Under the pieces are notes generated by a model that was given only the letters and a program-made list of their open reading frames with translations, had not been told where the DNA came from and made no database searches. From Flagellimonas okinawensis (GTDB taxonomy: Bacteria > Bacteroidota > Bacteroidia > Flavobacteriales > Flavobacteriaceae), in NCBI RefSeq assembly GCF_029194005.1, contig NZ_JARFVA010000006.1:173501-237500 (forward strand): 64,000 nt of DNA. The letters are read 5' to 3'. Both the position numbers and the translations under genes were made by a program. Positions within the stretch are counted from its first letter, which is position 1. Each line of letters begins with the position of its first letter. Of the stretch, positions 9,071 to 17,726 are shown piece by piece.

Positions 9071-9095
9071 AAGAAAAGGGCGGGAATACCCGCCC
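9071..9095 (-). terminator. Terminator of the beta-barrel gene, next to the aroQ promoter
   Basis: A perfect 7-bp GC stem (GGGCGGG / CCCGCCC, 9078-9084 with 9089-9095) has a four-base loop. On the minus strand it is followed by a T-rich run broken by one C. It lies 74 bp downstream of the gene that ends at 9170. Confidence 0.65.
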
Positions 9096-9169
9096 ATATT
9101 TCATATTATTTTAAGCCTTTTAGGAATTACGATCTTCAATAAGATTCGGCTATGTGATATGCACGTACA

Positions 9170-9694
9170 TTAAAACAAGAACAATAAGCCCAAAGCAACA
9201 ACCGAGAAACTCCCATTATTGCTCACATTGATATAGGAAACGTTCAACTCTGTATTTCCAGTTATATTGTACCCTATCATGGGTCTAACATAAAATCCAC
9301 CTTCATTGCCCTCGTTAATACCAACAGCATACCCTATATCACCACCTAGTTTAAAATTGTAGTTGGGATAAAGCCTAAAAGCTGCCGCTACTGGAACAAA
9401 CTGAATGTCACCAAAATTTCCGGAAACCGTAATGGGACCGTCGGTAAATTCCACGTCACTTCCGAAGGAGTTTAAGAATCCTGATGCAATACCCACATCT
9501 ACCATTTCCGAAACGGACCAATGATACCCAAGGTCTATCCCAAGGCTAAAACTTGAAAAATCCGCAGCATCGCCTACAGGAAGCCCTGCAAAAACACCTG
9601 CTTTAAAACTGGTACGGTCCACATGCTGAGCCATGGACGAAAAACTAAAGGCAACCATTGCTATAATTGCCAAAAAGAATGTCTTTTTCTTCAT
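9170..9694 (-). CDS. Outer-membrane beta-barrel protein
   Basis: The 174-residue protein has a signal peptide ending SSMAQ (about residue 22). It then alternates amphipathic beta strands rich in Gly, Phe and Tyr, and ends in VVALGLLFLF, as expected for an OmpA/OmpW-like or PF13568-type small barrel. No ligand or enzymatic motif is seen. It is monocistronic, with its own terminator. The function is unknown. Confidence 0.8.
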   Translation of the reverse strand: MKKKTFFLAIIAMVAFSFSSMAQHVDRTSFKAGVFAGLPVGDAADFSSFSLGIDLGYHWSVSEMVDVGIASGFLNSFGSDVEFTDGPITVSGNFGDIQFVPVAAAFRLYPNYNFKLGGDIGYAVGINEGNEGGFYVRPMIGYNITGNTELNVSYINVSNNGSFSVVALGLLFLF

Positions 9695-9931
9695 TGTTAA
9701 AATTTTACTAACAACAAAACGCAGCTGCTTTAAAAAAAGTGTGGTTTGAAATATTTTTCTTATTAAAAGACGGTCTCAACTTTCTAGAATCACTCATCAG
9801 TCCAATTGATTTGTGGAAAGTATGCAATCCATATACCTTTTATTTATCCCATTTGATAAAATGGTATTTTGAGTTGACCAATGCAGTTTTCGAACCAACT
9901 TCCAAACAGGATTGTCATTATATTTGATGCT

Positions 9932-10828
9932 GTGAACTGGCAGCAAGCAATAAAGGATTATCAAAATTATCTTAAGATAGAGCGAGGGCTATCCCTAAAC
10001 TCCATCTCCAATTATACCATGGACCTTGAAAAACTTGCCAATTATTTGGAGGAGCAAACCATTGAGGAGAAACCAATGGAAATAAGTAGGGAAACGGTTC
10101 AACAATTTATTTACGATATTGCCAAAATTGTTAGCCCAAGGACGCAAGCACGTATTATATCAGGGCTAAGGGGTTTTTTTACCTATTTGGTTTTCGAGGA
10201 TTACCGGGAAGACAACCCCATGGACCTAATCGAAACACCCAAAATCGGGAGAAAACTGCCCGACACACTTTCCGAACAGGAGATCGATCTATTGATCACG
10301 GCAATCGACCTGTCAAAGCCCGAGGGTGAACGCAATAGGGCCATTTTAGAAACCTTGTACGGGTGCGGACTTCGCGTTTCCGAACTTATCAACCTAAAAC
10401 TTTCCGATCTTTATTTTAATGAGGATTTTATTAAAGTAACGGGAAAAGGGAACAAGCAGCGCTTTGTACCCATAAGTGGGGTAAACCAAAAGTACATTGA
10501 CATTTACAGGAAAGAGGTACGGGTCCATTTGCCCATAAAAAAAGAGCATGAAGATTATGTTTTTTTAAACCGGAGAGGTAAGCAGCTTACACGCGCCATG
10601 ATTTTTACCATTGTAAAAAGGTTGGCCGAGACCATTGGCCTGGACAAAAATATAAGCCCGCACACCTTTAGGCATTCTTTCGCTACCCATTTATTGGAAA
10701 ATGGTGCAGACCTGAGGGCCATTCAACAAATGTTAGGACATGAAAGCATAACCACTACCGAGGTTTACATGCATGTCAATCGTAAACATTTGACCAAGGT
10801 CCTCAAAGATTTCCACCCGAGAAAATAA
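9932..10828 (+). CDS. xerD: Site-specific tyrosine recombinase XerD
   Basis: Resolves chromosome dimers at dif, normally together with XerC. A GTG start at 9932 gives 298 residues, the E. coli XerD length. The catalytic residues then fall at the same numbers as in E. coli: Arg148 (GLRVSEL), Lys172 (GKGNKQR), His244 and Arg247 (HTFRH), His270 (LGHES) and Tyr279 (VYMH). This supports the GTG over an upstream ATG at 9881. The SAM-like N-terminal domain covers about 1-100. The gene ends 5 bp from the convergent gene at 10834. Nothing mobile lies nearby, so this is a housekeeping recombinase. Confidence 0.95.
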   Translation: MNWQQAIKDYQNYLKIERGLSLNSISNYTMDLEKLANYLEEQTIEEKPMEISRETVQQFIYDIAKIVSPRTQARIISGLRGFFTYLVFEDYREDNPMDLIETPKIGRKLPDTLSEQEIDLLITAIDLSKPEGERNRAILETLYGCGLRVSELINLKLSDLYFNEDFIKVTGKGNKQRFVPISGVNQKYIDIYRKEVRVHLPIKKEHEDYVFLNRRGKQLTRAMIFTIVKRLAETIGLDKNISPHTFRHSFATHLLENGADLRAIQQMLGHESITTTEVYMHVNRKHLTKVLKDFHPRK

Positions 10829-10833
10829 AATGC

Positions 10834-11349
10834 TTAAAATTTGAGCCGGGTACCCATTTCCAGTCGGGTCTTAACCCCCTCGAGCCCGATACTATAAAAA
10901 TCTGATTGGAAAGTAGGTTGGACCATCCTGACATCCATTAACATATTCTCCTTAACTTGATGCTGCACGCCAAAATATATTTCTTCACGAGGTACTGGAT
11001 TAGGGTATCCCCTGCCCTCATTGTACAGGTCCCATTCCTTTTGGTAACCACCAAAAATATTTGATTTTTCGTTTAATCGTTGTCTAAAACCGGCCCCTAA
11101 CTTAAATCTGTCCGCATAATACCTTCTGTAGTGTTCGCCTATTATTTGCAGTTCAGTCCCTTTTACAACTTTAAAATTGACATTGAACCAGGCAAAATGG
11201 GACAGTTCATCAAATTTTGGGTAATTGAACCCTTCAATATATATGGGGGGTTCCGATGTTTTGGACATACCTGATTGATATTGTGCCCATCCTTCAATAC
11301 CAAAAACCAGTAGTGCGGCCAGTGTGAATAAAAAGCTTAATCTGAACAT
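10834..11349 (-). CDS. Exported, outer-membrane-type protein of unknown function
   Basis: From the ATG at 11347-11349 the product has 171 residues with a signal peptide ending GWAQ (about residue 21). The rest is rich in alternating aromatic/charged strands (HFAWFNVNFKVV, IYFGVQHQVKENMLMD, LEMGTRLKF), as in a small beta-barrel or a barrel fragment. An ATG 27 bases upstream would put charged residues before the signal and is less likely. I do not recognise a family. It lies downstream of ndh on the same strand. Confidence 0.7.
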   Translation of the reverse strand: MFRLSFLFTLAALLVFGIEGWAQYQSGMSKTSEPPIYIEGFNYPKFDELSHFAWFNVNFKVVKGTELQIIGEHYRRYYADRFKLGAGFRQRLNEKSNIFGGYQKEWDLYNEGRGYPNPVPREEIYFGVQHQVKENMLMDVRMVQPTFQSDFYSIGLEGVKTRLEMGTRLKF

Positions 11350-11444
11350 GGTAAGTGTTTTACTACAATGTACCAAAGTGCAGCCGATTCACCATGATCA
11401 TTGGGTAAATTTTAACCTGGATAGTTGATGCAGAACAAACTAAA

Positions 11445-12761
11445 TCAGTCTTGCATTAAAGTATCCTTTTTTACCCTGTTCTGTTTTTTAAAGGGACGAA
11501 TAATCAATCTTGCCTCGCGATCAAATCGAATATAATTGTACACCCAGTTGATAAATACAACAACTCTATTTCTGAATCCTATGAGGAAATACAGATGCAC
11601 GAACATCCATACAAACCATGCAAACACCCCTTGAAACCTAAACTTGGGCATATCCACGACCGCTTTGTTCCTTCCCACGGTGGCCATACTTCCCTTATCC
11701 TTGTAAACAAATGGCCGCATTGGCTTTCCATCTATCAATTTAACAAGGTTGTCGCCTAAATTTCTACCTTGTTGAATCGCTGGTTGTGCCATCATGGGGT
11801 GACCATGTGGAAAATCCTCGCTTTCCATCTGGGCCACATCACCAATAGCGAAAACATGATCTACGCCCATTACCTGATGGTATTCATCAACTTTTAACCG
11901 ATTGCCCCTAGCTAAAAGTTCCTCACTGTCCAGACCCTTCAGTCCAACTGCCTTTACACCTGCGGCCCAGACCAAGGTTTCTGCATCAAAAATTGTATTG
12001 GTGTTGGTTGTGACCCGTTTGCCATCATAGTCCACAACCCGGATATTCTTCCATACATTCACACCCAGTTCCTCCAAAAACTTTTCTGCCTTTTCGGAAG
12101 CCTTACTACTCATCGCCGGCAAAATCCTATCGCCGCTCTGCACTAGGTTTATCTGTGCCCGCCTAGTGTCCAGGTCAGGATAATCCTTGGGCAATATCCC
12201 CTTCTTTATCTCGGCCAGGGCCCCTGCCAATTCCACCCCTGTAGGTCCACCTCCTACGATCACAAAGTTCATAAGGGCATCCCGCTCATGGAGGTCATCC
12301 GTTAAAAGTGCCTGCTCAAAATTTTCCAGGATCAAACTGCGCAAGTTCAAAGATTGAGGAATGGTCTTCATGGCCATACCCTTGGACTCAATGCCCTTGT
12401 TCCCGAAAAAATTGGTCTCAGAACCCGTGGCGATCACCAGATAATCATAAAAGATCTCACCTATATTGGTCTTGATCCGTTTGGTATCCGTTTTAACCTC
12501 CAGCACCTGTGCCAACCTAAAAAAGAAATTAGGGTATCCCTGGAGTACCTTGCGTATGGGATAGGCAATGGAATCCGGTTCAAGTCCACCAGTGGATACT
12601 TGATAGAGCAAAGGTTGAAAATTATGGTAATTGTGCTTGTCCAAAAGGACGACCTGGGCATCTTTCTTACTTAACTTCTTGGCTAATGCAATGCCTCCAA
12701 AACCGCCGCCGACGATAACGACCCTTGGAAAACTGGATTGAGGAATGTTCATTCTCGACAT
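11445..12761 (-). CDS. ndh: Type II NADH dehydrogenase (NDH-2)
   Basis: This single-subunit, non-pumping NADH:quinone oxidoreductase has 438 residues. It shows the FAD-binding GGGFGG (18-23), a second nucleotide-binding motif VIVGGGPTGVELAG for NADH, and the FAD-site segment VFAIGDVA. A hydrophobic stretch near residues 375-400 (FAWFVWMFVHLYFLIGF) fits membrane association. The start may be 12761 (MSRM) or 12752 (MNIP). A TAAATTTG -7 box at 12767-12774 would leave only about two bases before the first ATG. The 5' end sits close to the divergent M20 gene. Confidence 0.93.
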   Translation of the reverse strand: MSRMNIPQSSFPRVVIVGGGFGGIALAKKLSKKDAQVVLLDKHNYHNFQPLLYQVSTGGLEPDSIAYPIRKVLQGYPNFFFRLAQVLEVKTDTKRIKTNIGEIFYDYLVIATGSETNFFGNKGIESKGMAMKTIPQSLNLRSLILENFEQALLTDDLHERDALMNFVIVGGGPTGVELAGALAEIKKGILPKDYPDLDTRRAQINLVQSGDRILPAMSSKASEKAEKFLEELGVNVWKNIRVVDYDGKRVTTNTNTIFDAETLVWAAGVKAVGLKGLDSEELLARGNRLKVDEYHQVMGVDHVFAIGDVAQMESEDFPHGHPMMAQPAIQQGRNLGDNLVKLIDGKPMRPFVYKDKGSMATVGRNKAVVDMPKFRFQGVFAWFVWMFVHLYFLIGFRNRVVVFINWVYNYIRFDREARLIIRPFKKQNRVKKDTLMQD

Positions 12762-12766
12762 ATCGT

Positions 12767-12774
12767 CAAATTTA
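12767..12774 (-). promoter_or_regulatory. Possible -7 box of ndh
   Basis: The minus strand reads TAAATTTG, a full TAnnTTTG match. No TTG is seen at the -33 position. The predicted transcript starts about two bases before the first ATG of ndh. Confidence 0.35.
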
Positions 12775-12853
12775 CGTATTCCCGTTCACCGGGACCCATC
12801 GCAGGGTCGGTTTTTTTGTATCTTTAGAGCCTAACTCAAAAAAACTTCAACCA

Positions 12854-14281
12854 ATGAGAAAATTTCTCCCGTTAGGTGTGCTATTCCTATTGTGCACAAT
12901 GGGTGTCCATGCCCAAAAAAAGAAGAATGACGTCATTAAACAGCTCGACTCAAAATCCGAAGAATACAGTAAGATAGCCCATGATATCTGGGATCTTGCC
13001 GAAATGGGATATTTGGAAGAGAAAAGCTCTGCCATCCTACAGGAAACCTTATCCGATGCAGGTTTTTCCATCGAAGCGGGTATCGCAGGTATTCCCACCG
13101 CCTTTAAGGCAGAATTTGGTTCCGGTTACCCAGTGATCGCCATTTTGGGCGAATACGACGCCCTTCCAGGTTTATCGCAGGAGGCCGTTCCAGAGAAAAA
13201 ATCGGCAGGTGGAGCAGCAGGTCATGCCTGTGGACACCATTTGTTCGGTACAGCATCCACAGCCGCTGCCATATCAGTTAAGAACTGGATGGAAACCAAC
13301 AATATCAAGGGGACCATTCGTTTTTATGGATGTCCTGCGGAAGAAGGTGGTTCCGGTAAGGTATATATGGTACGCGAAGGCGTTTTCGATGATGTTGATG
13401 TTGCCCTTCACTGGCACCCAAGTTCGGCAAATGCCGCAAACGCTGGTGCGGCCCTGGCCAACAAATCCGCTAAATTCAGGTTCCATGGTGTATCTGCCCA
13501 CGCGGCCGCTGCGCCACAAATGGGACGCTCGGCATTGGACGGCGTAGAGGCCATGAACGCTATGGTGAACATGATGAGGGAACACGTTCCAGAAGATGCA
13601 AGGATTCACTATGTGATCACCAATGGTGGAAAGGCCCCCAATGTGGTTCCTGATTTTGCAGAGGTCTACTATTATGCCCGACACAATACAAGGGATGTGG
13701 TCGTAGACATGTTCGATAGAATAGTAAAAGCCGCCGAAGGTGCTGCAATGGGTACGGGCACTACCATGGAATACGAAATGATCGGGGGCACGCATGAATT
13801 GTTGCCCAACCTTACGGTACAAAAGATCATGTACGACAACTTGGTCAAAGTAGGTGGGGTCGCCTACAATGAAGAAGAAAAAGCCTTTGCCGAGAAAATA
13901 TCGGCAACCTTGGGCAAAAATGCCCCGGAAATAAGCTCTGCAGCAGAAATCCAACCGTATAAAGAAACCGCCGAAGCCGGAGGTTCCACAGATGTTGGCG
14001 ACGTAAGCTATACGGTCCCAACAGCCGGACTTGGAACTGCGACCTGGGTTCCGGGAACACCTGCACACAGCTGGCAAGCAGTTGCCGCCGGTGGTATGAG
14101 CATTGGTTCCAAGGGAATGATGGTAGCGGCCAAAACCATAGCGCTTACAGCAATGGACATTTTTGAGAGCCCCAAAACCGTGGAAGCCGCTAAAAAGGAA
14201 TTGGAAGAAAGAAGAGGCAAGGACTTTAAATATGTTCCTATGTTGGGAAATCGACCTCCCGCTTTGGACTACCGTAAATAA
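12854..14281 (+). CDS. Exported M20-family amidohydrolase (AbgB-like)
   Basis: The 475-residue protein has a signal peptide ending VHAQ (cleavage about residue 20), so it acts outside the cytoplasm. M20D signatures are GEYDALPGL (99-107), GHACGHH (123-129, with the metal-binding His and Cys) and CPAEEGGSGK with Glu163/Glu164. The dimerisation domain lies in the middle (about 190-310). AbgB-type relatives cleave p-aminobenzoyl-glutamate; others hydrolyse N-acyl amino acids or dipeptides, and the substrate here is not clear. The ATG at 12854 starts the signal peptide; the upstream extension overlaps ndh. A weak -7 box (TATCTTTA) lies at 12819-12826. Confidence 0.9.
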   Translation: MRKFLPLGVLFLLCTMGVHAQKKKNDVIKQLDSKSEEYSKIAHDIWDLAEMGYLEEKSSAILQETLSDAGFSIEAGIAGIPTAFKAEFGSGYPVIAILGEYDALPGLSQEAVPEKKSAGGAAGHACGHHLFGTASTAAAISVKNWMETNNIKGTIRFYGCPAEEGGSGKVYMVREGVFDDVDVALHWHPSSANAANAGAALANKSAKFRFHGVSAHAAAAPQMGRSALDGVEAMNAMVNMMREHVPEDARIHYVITNGGKAPNVVPDFAEVYYYARHNTRDVVVDMFDRIVKAAEGAAMGTGTTMEYEMIGGTHELLPNLTVQKIMYDNLVKVGGVAYNEEEKAFAEKISATLGKNAPEISSAAEIQPYKETAEAGGSTDVGDVSYTVPTAGLGTATWVPGTPAHSWQAVAAGGMSIGSKGMMVAAKTIALTAMDIFESPKTVEAAKKELEERRGKDFKYVPMLGNRPPALDYRK

Positions 14282-14355
14282 TTTTTTTCACTCAGTATTG
14301 TAACAAAAGCTTTCTTGACCCTACTAATGGGTAAAGCAAACTTACCAACCATTTA

Positions 14356-14850
14356 GTGAACAAAGAACTGGAACATCGTTTTGTGACGGAACTTGAGGAC
14401 AATCAAAACATTGTCCATAAGGTTTGCAGTCTATATACCAATGACAAGGACTCTCACAACGATTTGTTCCAGGAAATTACAATACAACTCTGGAAAGCAT
14501 ACCCAAAGTTTCGGGGAGATGCCAAGTTCAGTACATGGATGTACCGTGTTGCACTGAACACTGCAATAACCTTGTACAGGAAATCCAAGAAAAGGGTAAA
14601 GACCCAGGATTTTGATTCGGTCCTCTATAAGATCAAGGCCACCGACTATGATGATACGGAGGAACGACAATTAAAACTGATGTACGATGCCATTAAGCAA
14701 CTGGGCGATATCGACAAAGCTTTGGTCTTTCTTTATCTGGAAGACAAAGATTATTCCGAGATAGCCGAAACTTTGGGAATTTCAGAGGTAAATGCGAGAG
14801 TGAAAATGAGCAGGGTGAAAACGAAATTAAAAACCATATTAAATCCGTGA
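14356..14850 (+). CDS. ECF-type RNA polymerase sigma factor
   Basis: The 164-residue sigma-70 family protein contains region 2 (about 18-85, including DLFQEITIQLWKAYPKFRGDAKFSTWMYRVALNTA) and region 4 (about 112-160, with the helix-turn-helix YSEIAETLGISEVNARVKMSR). It uses a GTG start. The next gene encodes a membrane protein starting 2 bp after the stop, in the place where an anti-sigma factor usually sits. The signal it responds to is not known. Confidence 0.9.
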   Translation: MNKELEHRFVTELEDNQNIVHKVCSLYTNDKDSHNDLFQEITIQLWKAYPKFRGDAKFSTWMYRVALNTAITLYRKSKKRVKTQDFDSVLYKIKATDYDDTEERQLKLMYDAIKQLGDIDKALVFLYLEDKDYSEIAETLGISEVNARVKMSRVKTKLKTILNP

Positions 14851-14852
14851 TT

Positions 14853-15497
14853 ATGTTGGATGAACTGGAGCTCTTGAAAAAGGATTGGCAGAAGCGGGAA
14901 GCAAATCTTCCCAAGTTGTCCTATGAGCAAATATACCCGATGACCAAGAAAAAGTCATCGTCCATAGTAAAATGGATTTTTTATATCAGTATCATAGAGT
15001 TTGTCTTCTGGGCGGGAATCAATATTGTTTTTAGTGGACCGGATACCATGCAGGAACTTAAGGACATGCACATCTACAAAGTGGTCATGGCCCTTAATGT
15101 GATCAATTATGCCATCATCCTTTACTTTATCTATAAGTTCTACACCAATTACAGAAAAATATCCTTTACCGATTCGTCCAAGAATTTGATGAAGACCATA
15201 TTAAATGTGAAACGCACCGTTACACAATATGTTTGGTTCAACTTGATCATCTTCACCACCTACTTGATCATTAACATGTACGGGGTACTACTCTATGGCC
15301 AGGAGGGACAGGAAATTGTGGAAGCAGCCTCCCAAGATGGCAATACCATGGCATTTTGGGCCATGGTGATCGGTATATCCATAATCTTTACAGCAGCGAT
15401 CCTGTTCTTGATATGGCTCTTTTATAAACTTCTTTATGGAATCCTGCTAAAAAGGCTCAGAAAGAATTACAATGACCTCAAAAGATTGGAGGTCTAA
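14853..15497 (+). CDS. Four-helix membrane protein coupled to the ECF sigma factor
   Basis: The 214-residue protein has a charged cytoplasmic N-terminus (about 40 residues, MLDELELLKKDWQKRE) and then about four transmembrane helices (near 41-62, 78-97, 127-147 and 168-193). A basic C-terminal tail follows. It lacks a zinc-finger anti-sigma motif. It directly follows the sigma gene; a GTG at 14847 would make the two overlap by four bases. By position it may hold the sigma factor at the membrane, but that is inference. Flavobacterial relatives carry uninformative or doubtful annotations. Confidence 0.75.
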   Translation: MLDELELLKKDWQKREANLPKLSYEQIYPMTKKKSSSIVKWIFYISIIEFVFWAGINIVFSGPDTMQELKDMHIYKVVMALNVINYAIILYFIYKFYTNYRKISFTDSSKNLMKTILNVKRTVTQYVWFNLIIFTTYLIINMYGVLLYGQEGQEIVEAASQDGNTMAFWAMVIGISIIFTAAILFLIWLFYKLLYGILLKRLRKNYNDLKRLEV

Positions 15498-16315
15498 TCA
15501 TCGATCTTTCCCTTATAGCTGTATCTTCTTTTTTGGTTCTCCTCTTCATAGGCCAACAATTCCTTTTGTGGGATCACCTTGAGGAATGATGGATGCTGCT
15601 CGATGGCGTATTCCAGTTTCTCCAAAATGGCATCAATGGATTCATTGTCGTAATCAATATCCAAGGGTTCTTTTATTTGCATGGACTGAAGGATGCCCTT
15701 CTTCTTGACCCTAAGCCCCTTTTTATCAAATGAACGTCGGAAACCATCAATTACAACGGGGACCACGATAGGTTTGTATTTTTTTATGATATGTGCCGTA
15801 CCCTTTCGGAGTGGTTTCCAAGGTGTGGTGGTGCCCTGTGGAAAGGTAATCACCCAACCATCGTCCAGTGCCTTTCCGATATTGGAGATATCACTGAATT
15901 TCACCTGGCGATTTACATCCTGTCCATCCGCCCTCCAGGTCCTTTCGATACTAATGGAGCCTGCATAGGCCAAGATCTTGGTCAACAAACTCTTGCCCAT
16001 GGTTTCCTTGGCAGCCACATAATAGATGTTGAGTTTGGGATTCCATAGATAACCGAGATTTTTGATGGAATCGTCCCTTCCCTTCAAGCTCGCATTGAAA
16101 ACATGGAACATGGCCACAACATCGGCAAAATAGGTTTGGTGATTACTGACAAAAAGCACCTTGTTCTCGGGAAGGTCCCTTATAATCTGTGAACCTTCTA
16201 TCTCGAGGGTATTGAAACCCTTGTAGCGCTGGTGGGTCATCATGCCAGCAATACGGATCAGCCATCGTTTTAAAAATAAAATATGACCAAAAGGATTTTT
16301 CTTAAAAAGGCCCAT
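15494..16315 (-). CDS. Lysophospholipid acyltransferase (PlsC-like) with divergent motifs
   Basis: The 273-residue protein belongs to the PlsC superfamily, which acylates lysophosphatidate or other lipids at the inner membrane. The first block reads SNHQTYFAD with His59 and Asp65. This is H-x5-D, where most relatives have H-x4-D. The third block is FPQGTTTPW, with Gln where FPEGTR is usual. SISIERTW and VVPVVIDGF correspond to further blocks. The C-terminus is charged and lysine-rich. It may use an unusual acceptor or acyl donor. It is convergent with the preceding membrane-protein gene, overlapping it by four bases. Confidence 0.82.
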   Translation of the reverse strand: MGLFKKNPFGHILFLKRWLIRIAGMMTHQRYKGFNTLEIEGSQIIRDLPENKVLFVSNHQTYFADVVAMFHVFNASLKGRDDSIKNLGYLWNPKLNIYYVAAKETMGKSLLTKILAYAGSISIERTWRADGQDVNRQVKFSDISNIGKALDDGWVITFPQGTTTPWKPLRKGTAHIIKKYKPIVVPVVIDGFRRSFDKKGLRVKKKGILQSMQIKEPLDIDYDNESIDAILEKLEYAIEQHPSFLKVIPQKELLAYEEENQKRRYSYKGKIDD

Positions 16316-16337
16316 ATGTAGTGTTGGTTGTTAACTG

Positions 16338-16345
16338 CAAATTTA
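16338..16345 (-). promoter_or_regulatory. Possible -7 box of the acyltransferase gene
   Basis: The minus strand reads TAAATTTG. The predicted leader is about 19 bases. No clear -33 TTG is seen. Confidence 0.35.
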
Positions 16346-16356
16346 CAAAATAGACG

Positions 16357-16998
16357 CTAAAGCACTTGCCGTAAAAGCTCTTTGATCTCACTCAACATCA
16401 TTGCCGTAGCACCCCAGACCGTGTAACCGTTTAATTTAAAGGCCGGTACATTAATGTTTTTTGCATAGGAAGTGCTCAAAATTTCTTGAATATGATTGGA
16501 ATCGTCCAAAAAATCCCTGAGATATACCTCCACAAGGCTCTCCACTTCGCTGTCCTCCTTGATAAAGGGCTGCGGATCTGGATAGATCCCGATGTAGGGT
16601 CTCACCAAAAAATTGCTGGGAGGAATGTACACATCACTGAGTTCTTTGATCACTTCGACCTTGGAGGGCGGCACCCCTACTTCCTCATGGGTTTCCCGCA
16701 AAGCGGTATCCATAAGGTCCCGATCAATTTTTTCGACCTTGCCCCCCGGAAAACCGATTTGGTTAGAGTGAACTCCTTGGTACACCTTTCGCAAGATCAA
16801 CAGCAATCTGGTCTCGCGCTCCATATCCGGATAAAAGAGCGCCATTACACCTGCCCTTCTAGGGTTTGCCTCTTCTACCCTATTGTCCCTCAACCATTGG
16901 ATACGTAGCTCTGGAGACATTTTGTTGTGTGAATCCTCGCCGGGTAGTGGTAGATTTTTTAATTTTAAGGCTCGTTGACAAAAATCATTAAAATCCAT
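16357..16998 (-). CDS. Nudix hydrolase, CoA pyrophosphatase type
   Basis: The 213-residue protein has the CoA-type extended motif (LLLILRKVYQGVHSNQIGFPGG, about 65-86) joined to the Nudix box ending RETHEEVGV (101-109), which binds the catalytic Mg2+. Family members cleave CoA or its oxidised forms to 3',5'-ADP and phosphopantetheine. The start MDFNDFCQRALKLKNLPLPGE matches the usual N-terminus of the family. The start codon overlaps that of the divergent cyclophilin gene in the four bases CATG. Confidence 0.9.
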   Translation of the reverse strand: MDFNDFCQRALKLKNLPLPGEDSHNKMSPELRIQWLRDNRVEEANPRRAGVMALFYPDMERETRLLLILRKVYQGVHSNQIGFPGGKVEKIDRDLMDTALRETHEEVGVPPSKVEVIKELSDVYIPPSNFLVRPYIGIYPDPQPFIKEDSEVESLVEVYLRDFLDDSNHIQEILSTSYAKNINVPAFKLNGYTVWGATAMMLSEIKELLRQVL

Positions 16999-17716
16999 GT
17001 TGTTGAAACAATCGGCTTTAACTACAATTATACTACTCTTTTTATTCGTTTCCTGTGGAGAATCCCCTAAAAAGGAGAAGGACAAAGTTCAGGAAAATAT
17101 TGCAAACAAGGACACGACACCTGAAATAGAAGTGGATTCCACCCAGTTGGCCGAAGAGGAAGAGCCCTTTTTACTAACAGAGGAAAACGCCATAGATTTT
17201 TTCTTTGACTATGCCAAAAAGGTCAAAAAGGACAAAGTGAGAATTACCACTACCATGGGCAGCTTTACCGTTCAACTTTACGATGATGTTCCCTATCACA
17301 AGGCCAATTTCATCTATTTGGCGAGACAAAAATATTTTGACAGCACCCAGTTCCACAGGGTCGTAAAGGATTTCATCATACAGGGGGGCAATTCGGACGA
17401 CCGTAAAACAGCACGTAAACGCGGTGATATTGGCCGGTACCTGCTTCCACCGGATACCAGAAAGGGCCACAAACACCACCGTGGGACCATTTCCATGCCA
17501 AGCAGTGAAAGGGACAACCCCCATAAGCTTGCCTCCCCATATGAGTTTTTCATTGTGGTCACCAATCCGGGCTCCTACCACCTAGATGGTTCCTACACTC
17601 CATTTGGACGTGTTGTGGAAGGGATGGATGTTGTCGATGCCATTAACAGTGTCCCCGTTGGCGATGGGGATTGGCCTTGGCAAAATGTTTATATCCTCAA
17701 GGCTGAAGTATTGTAA
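16997..17716 (+). CDS. Cyclophilin-type peptidyl-prolyl isomerase lipoprotein
   Basis: The 239-residue protein has a lipoprotein signal (LLFLFVSC, Cys20) and an acidic linker (about 21-70). A cyclophilin domain follows (about 75-238) with FHRVVKDFIIQGG, HHRGTISMPSS and YTPFGRVVEGMDVVD. It speeds proline cis/trans isomerisation during folding of exported proteins, probably tethered to a membrane facing the periplasm. The first-strand segment VRITTTMGSFTVQLYDDVPYHKANF is typical. Its ATG shares three bases of CATG with the divergent Nudix gene. Confidence 0.92.
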   Translation: MLLKQSALTTIILLFLFVSCGESPKKEKDKVQENIANKDTTPEIEVDSTQLAEEEEPFLLTEENAIDFFFDYAKKVKKDKVRITTTMGSFTVQLYDDVPYHKANFIYLARQKYFDSTQFHRVVKDFIIQGGNSDDRKTARKRGDIGRYLLPPDTRKGHKHHRGTISMPSSERDNPHKLASPYEFFIVVTNPGSYHLDGSYTPFGRVVEGMDVVDAINSVPVGDGDWPWQNVYILKAEVL

Positions 17717-17726
17717 CCAGAATCAA

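Noticed and set aside
9739..9927. Open frame of 62 codons in the gap before xerD
   Set aside because: No recognisable sequence, no promoter, and it overlaps the xerD start region; composition looks like random AT-rich DNA. A short inverted repeat (CCATTT/AAATGG near 9859) has no T run.
9932..10828. XerD considered as integrase of a mobile element
   Set aside because: Residue numbering matches chromosomal E. coli XerD exactly and no att repeats, IS or phage genes flank it.
13274..14077. 267-codon minus-strand frame opposite the M20 gene
   Set aside because: Antisense to conserved metal-binding motifs; high Cys/His content is what the complement of that gene would give.
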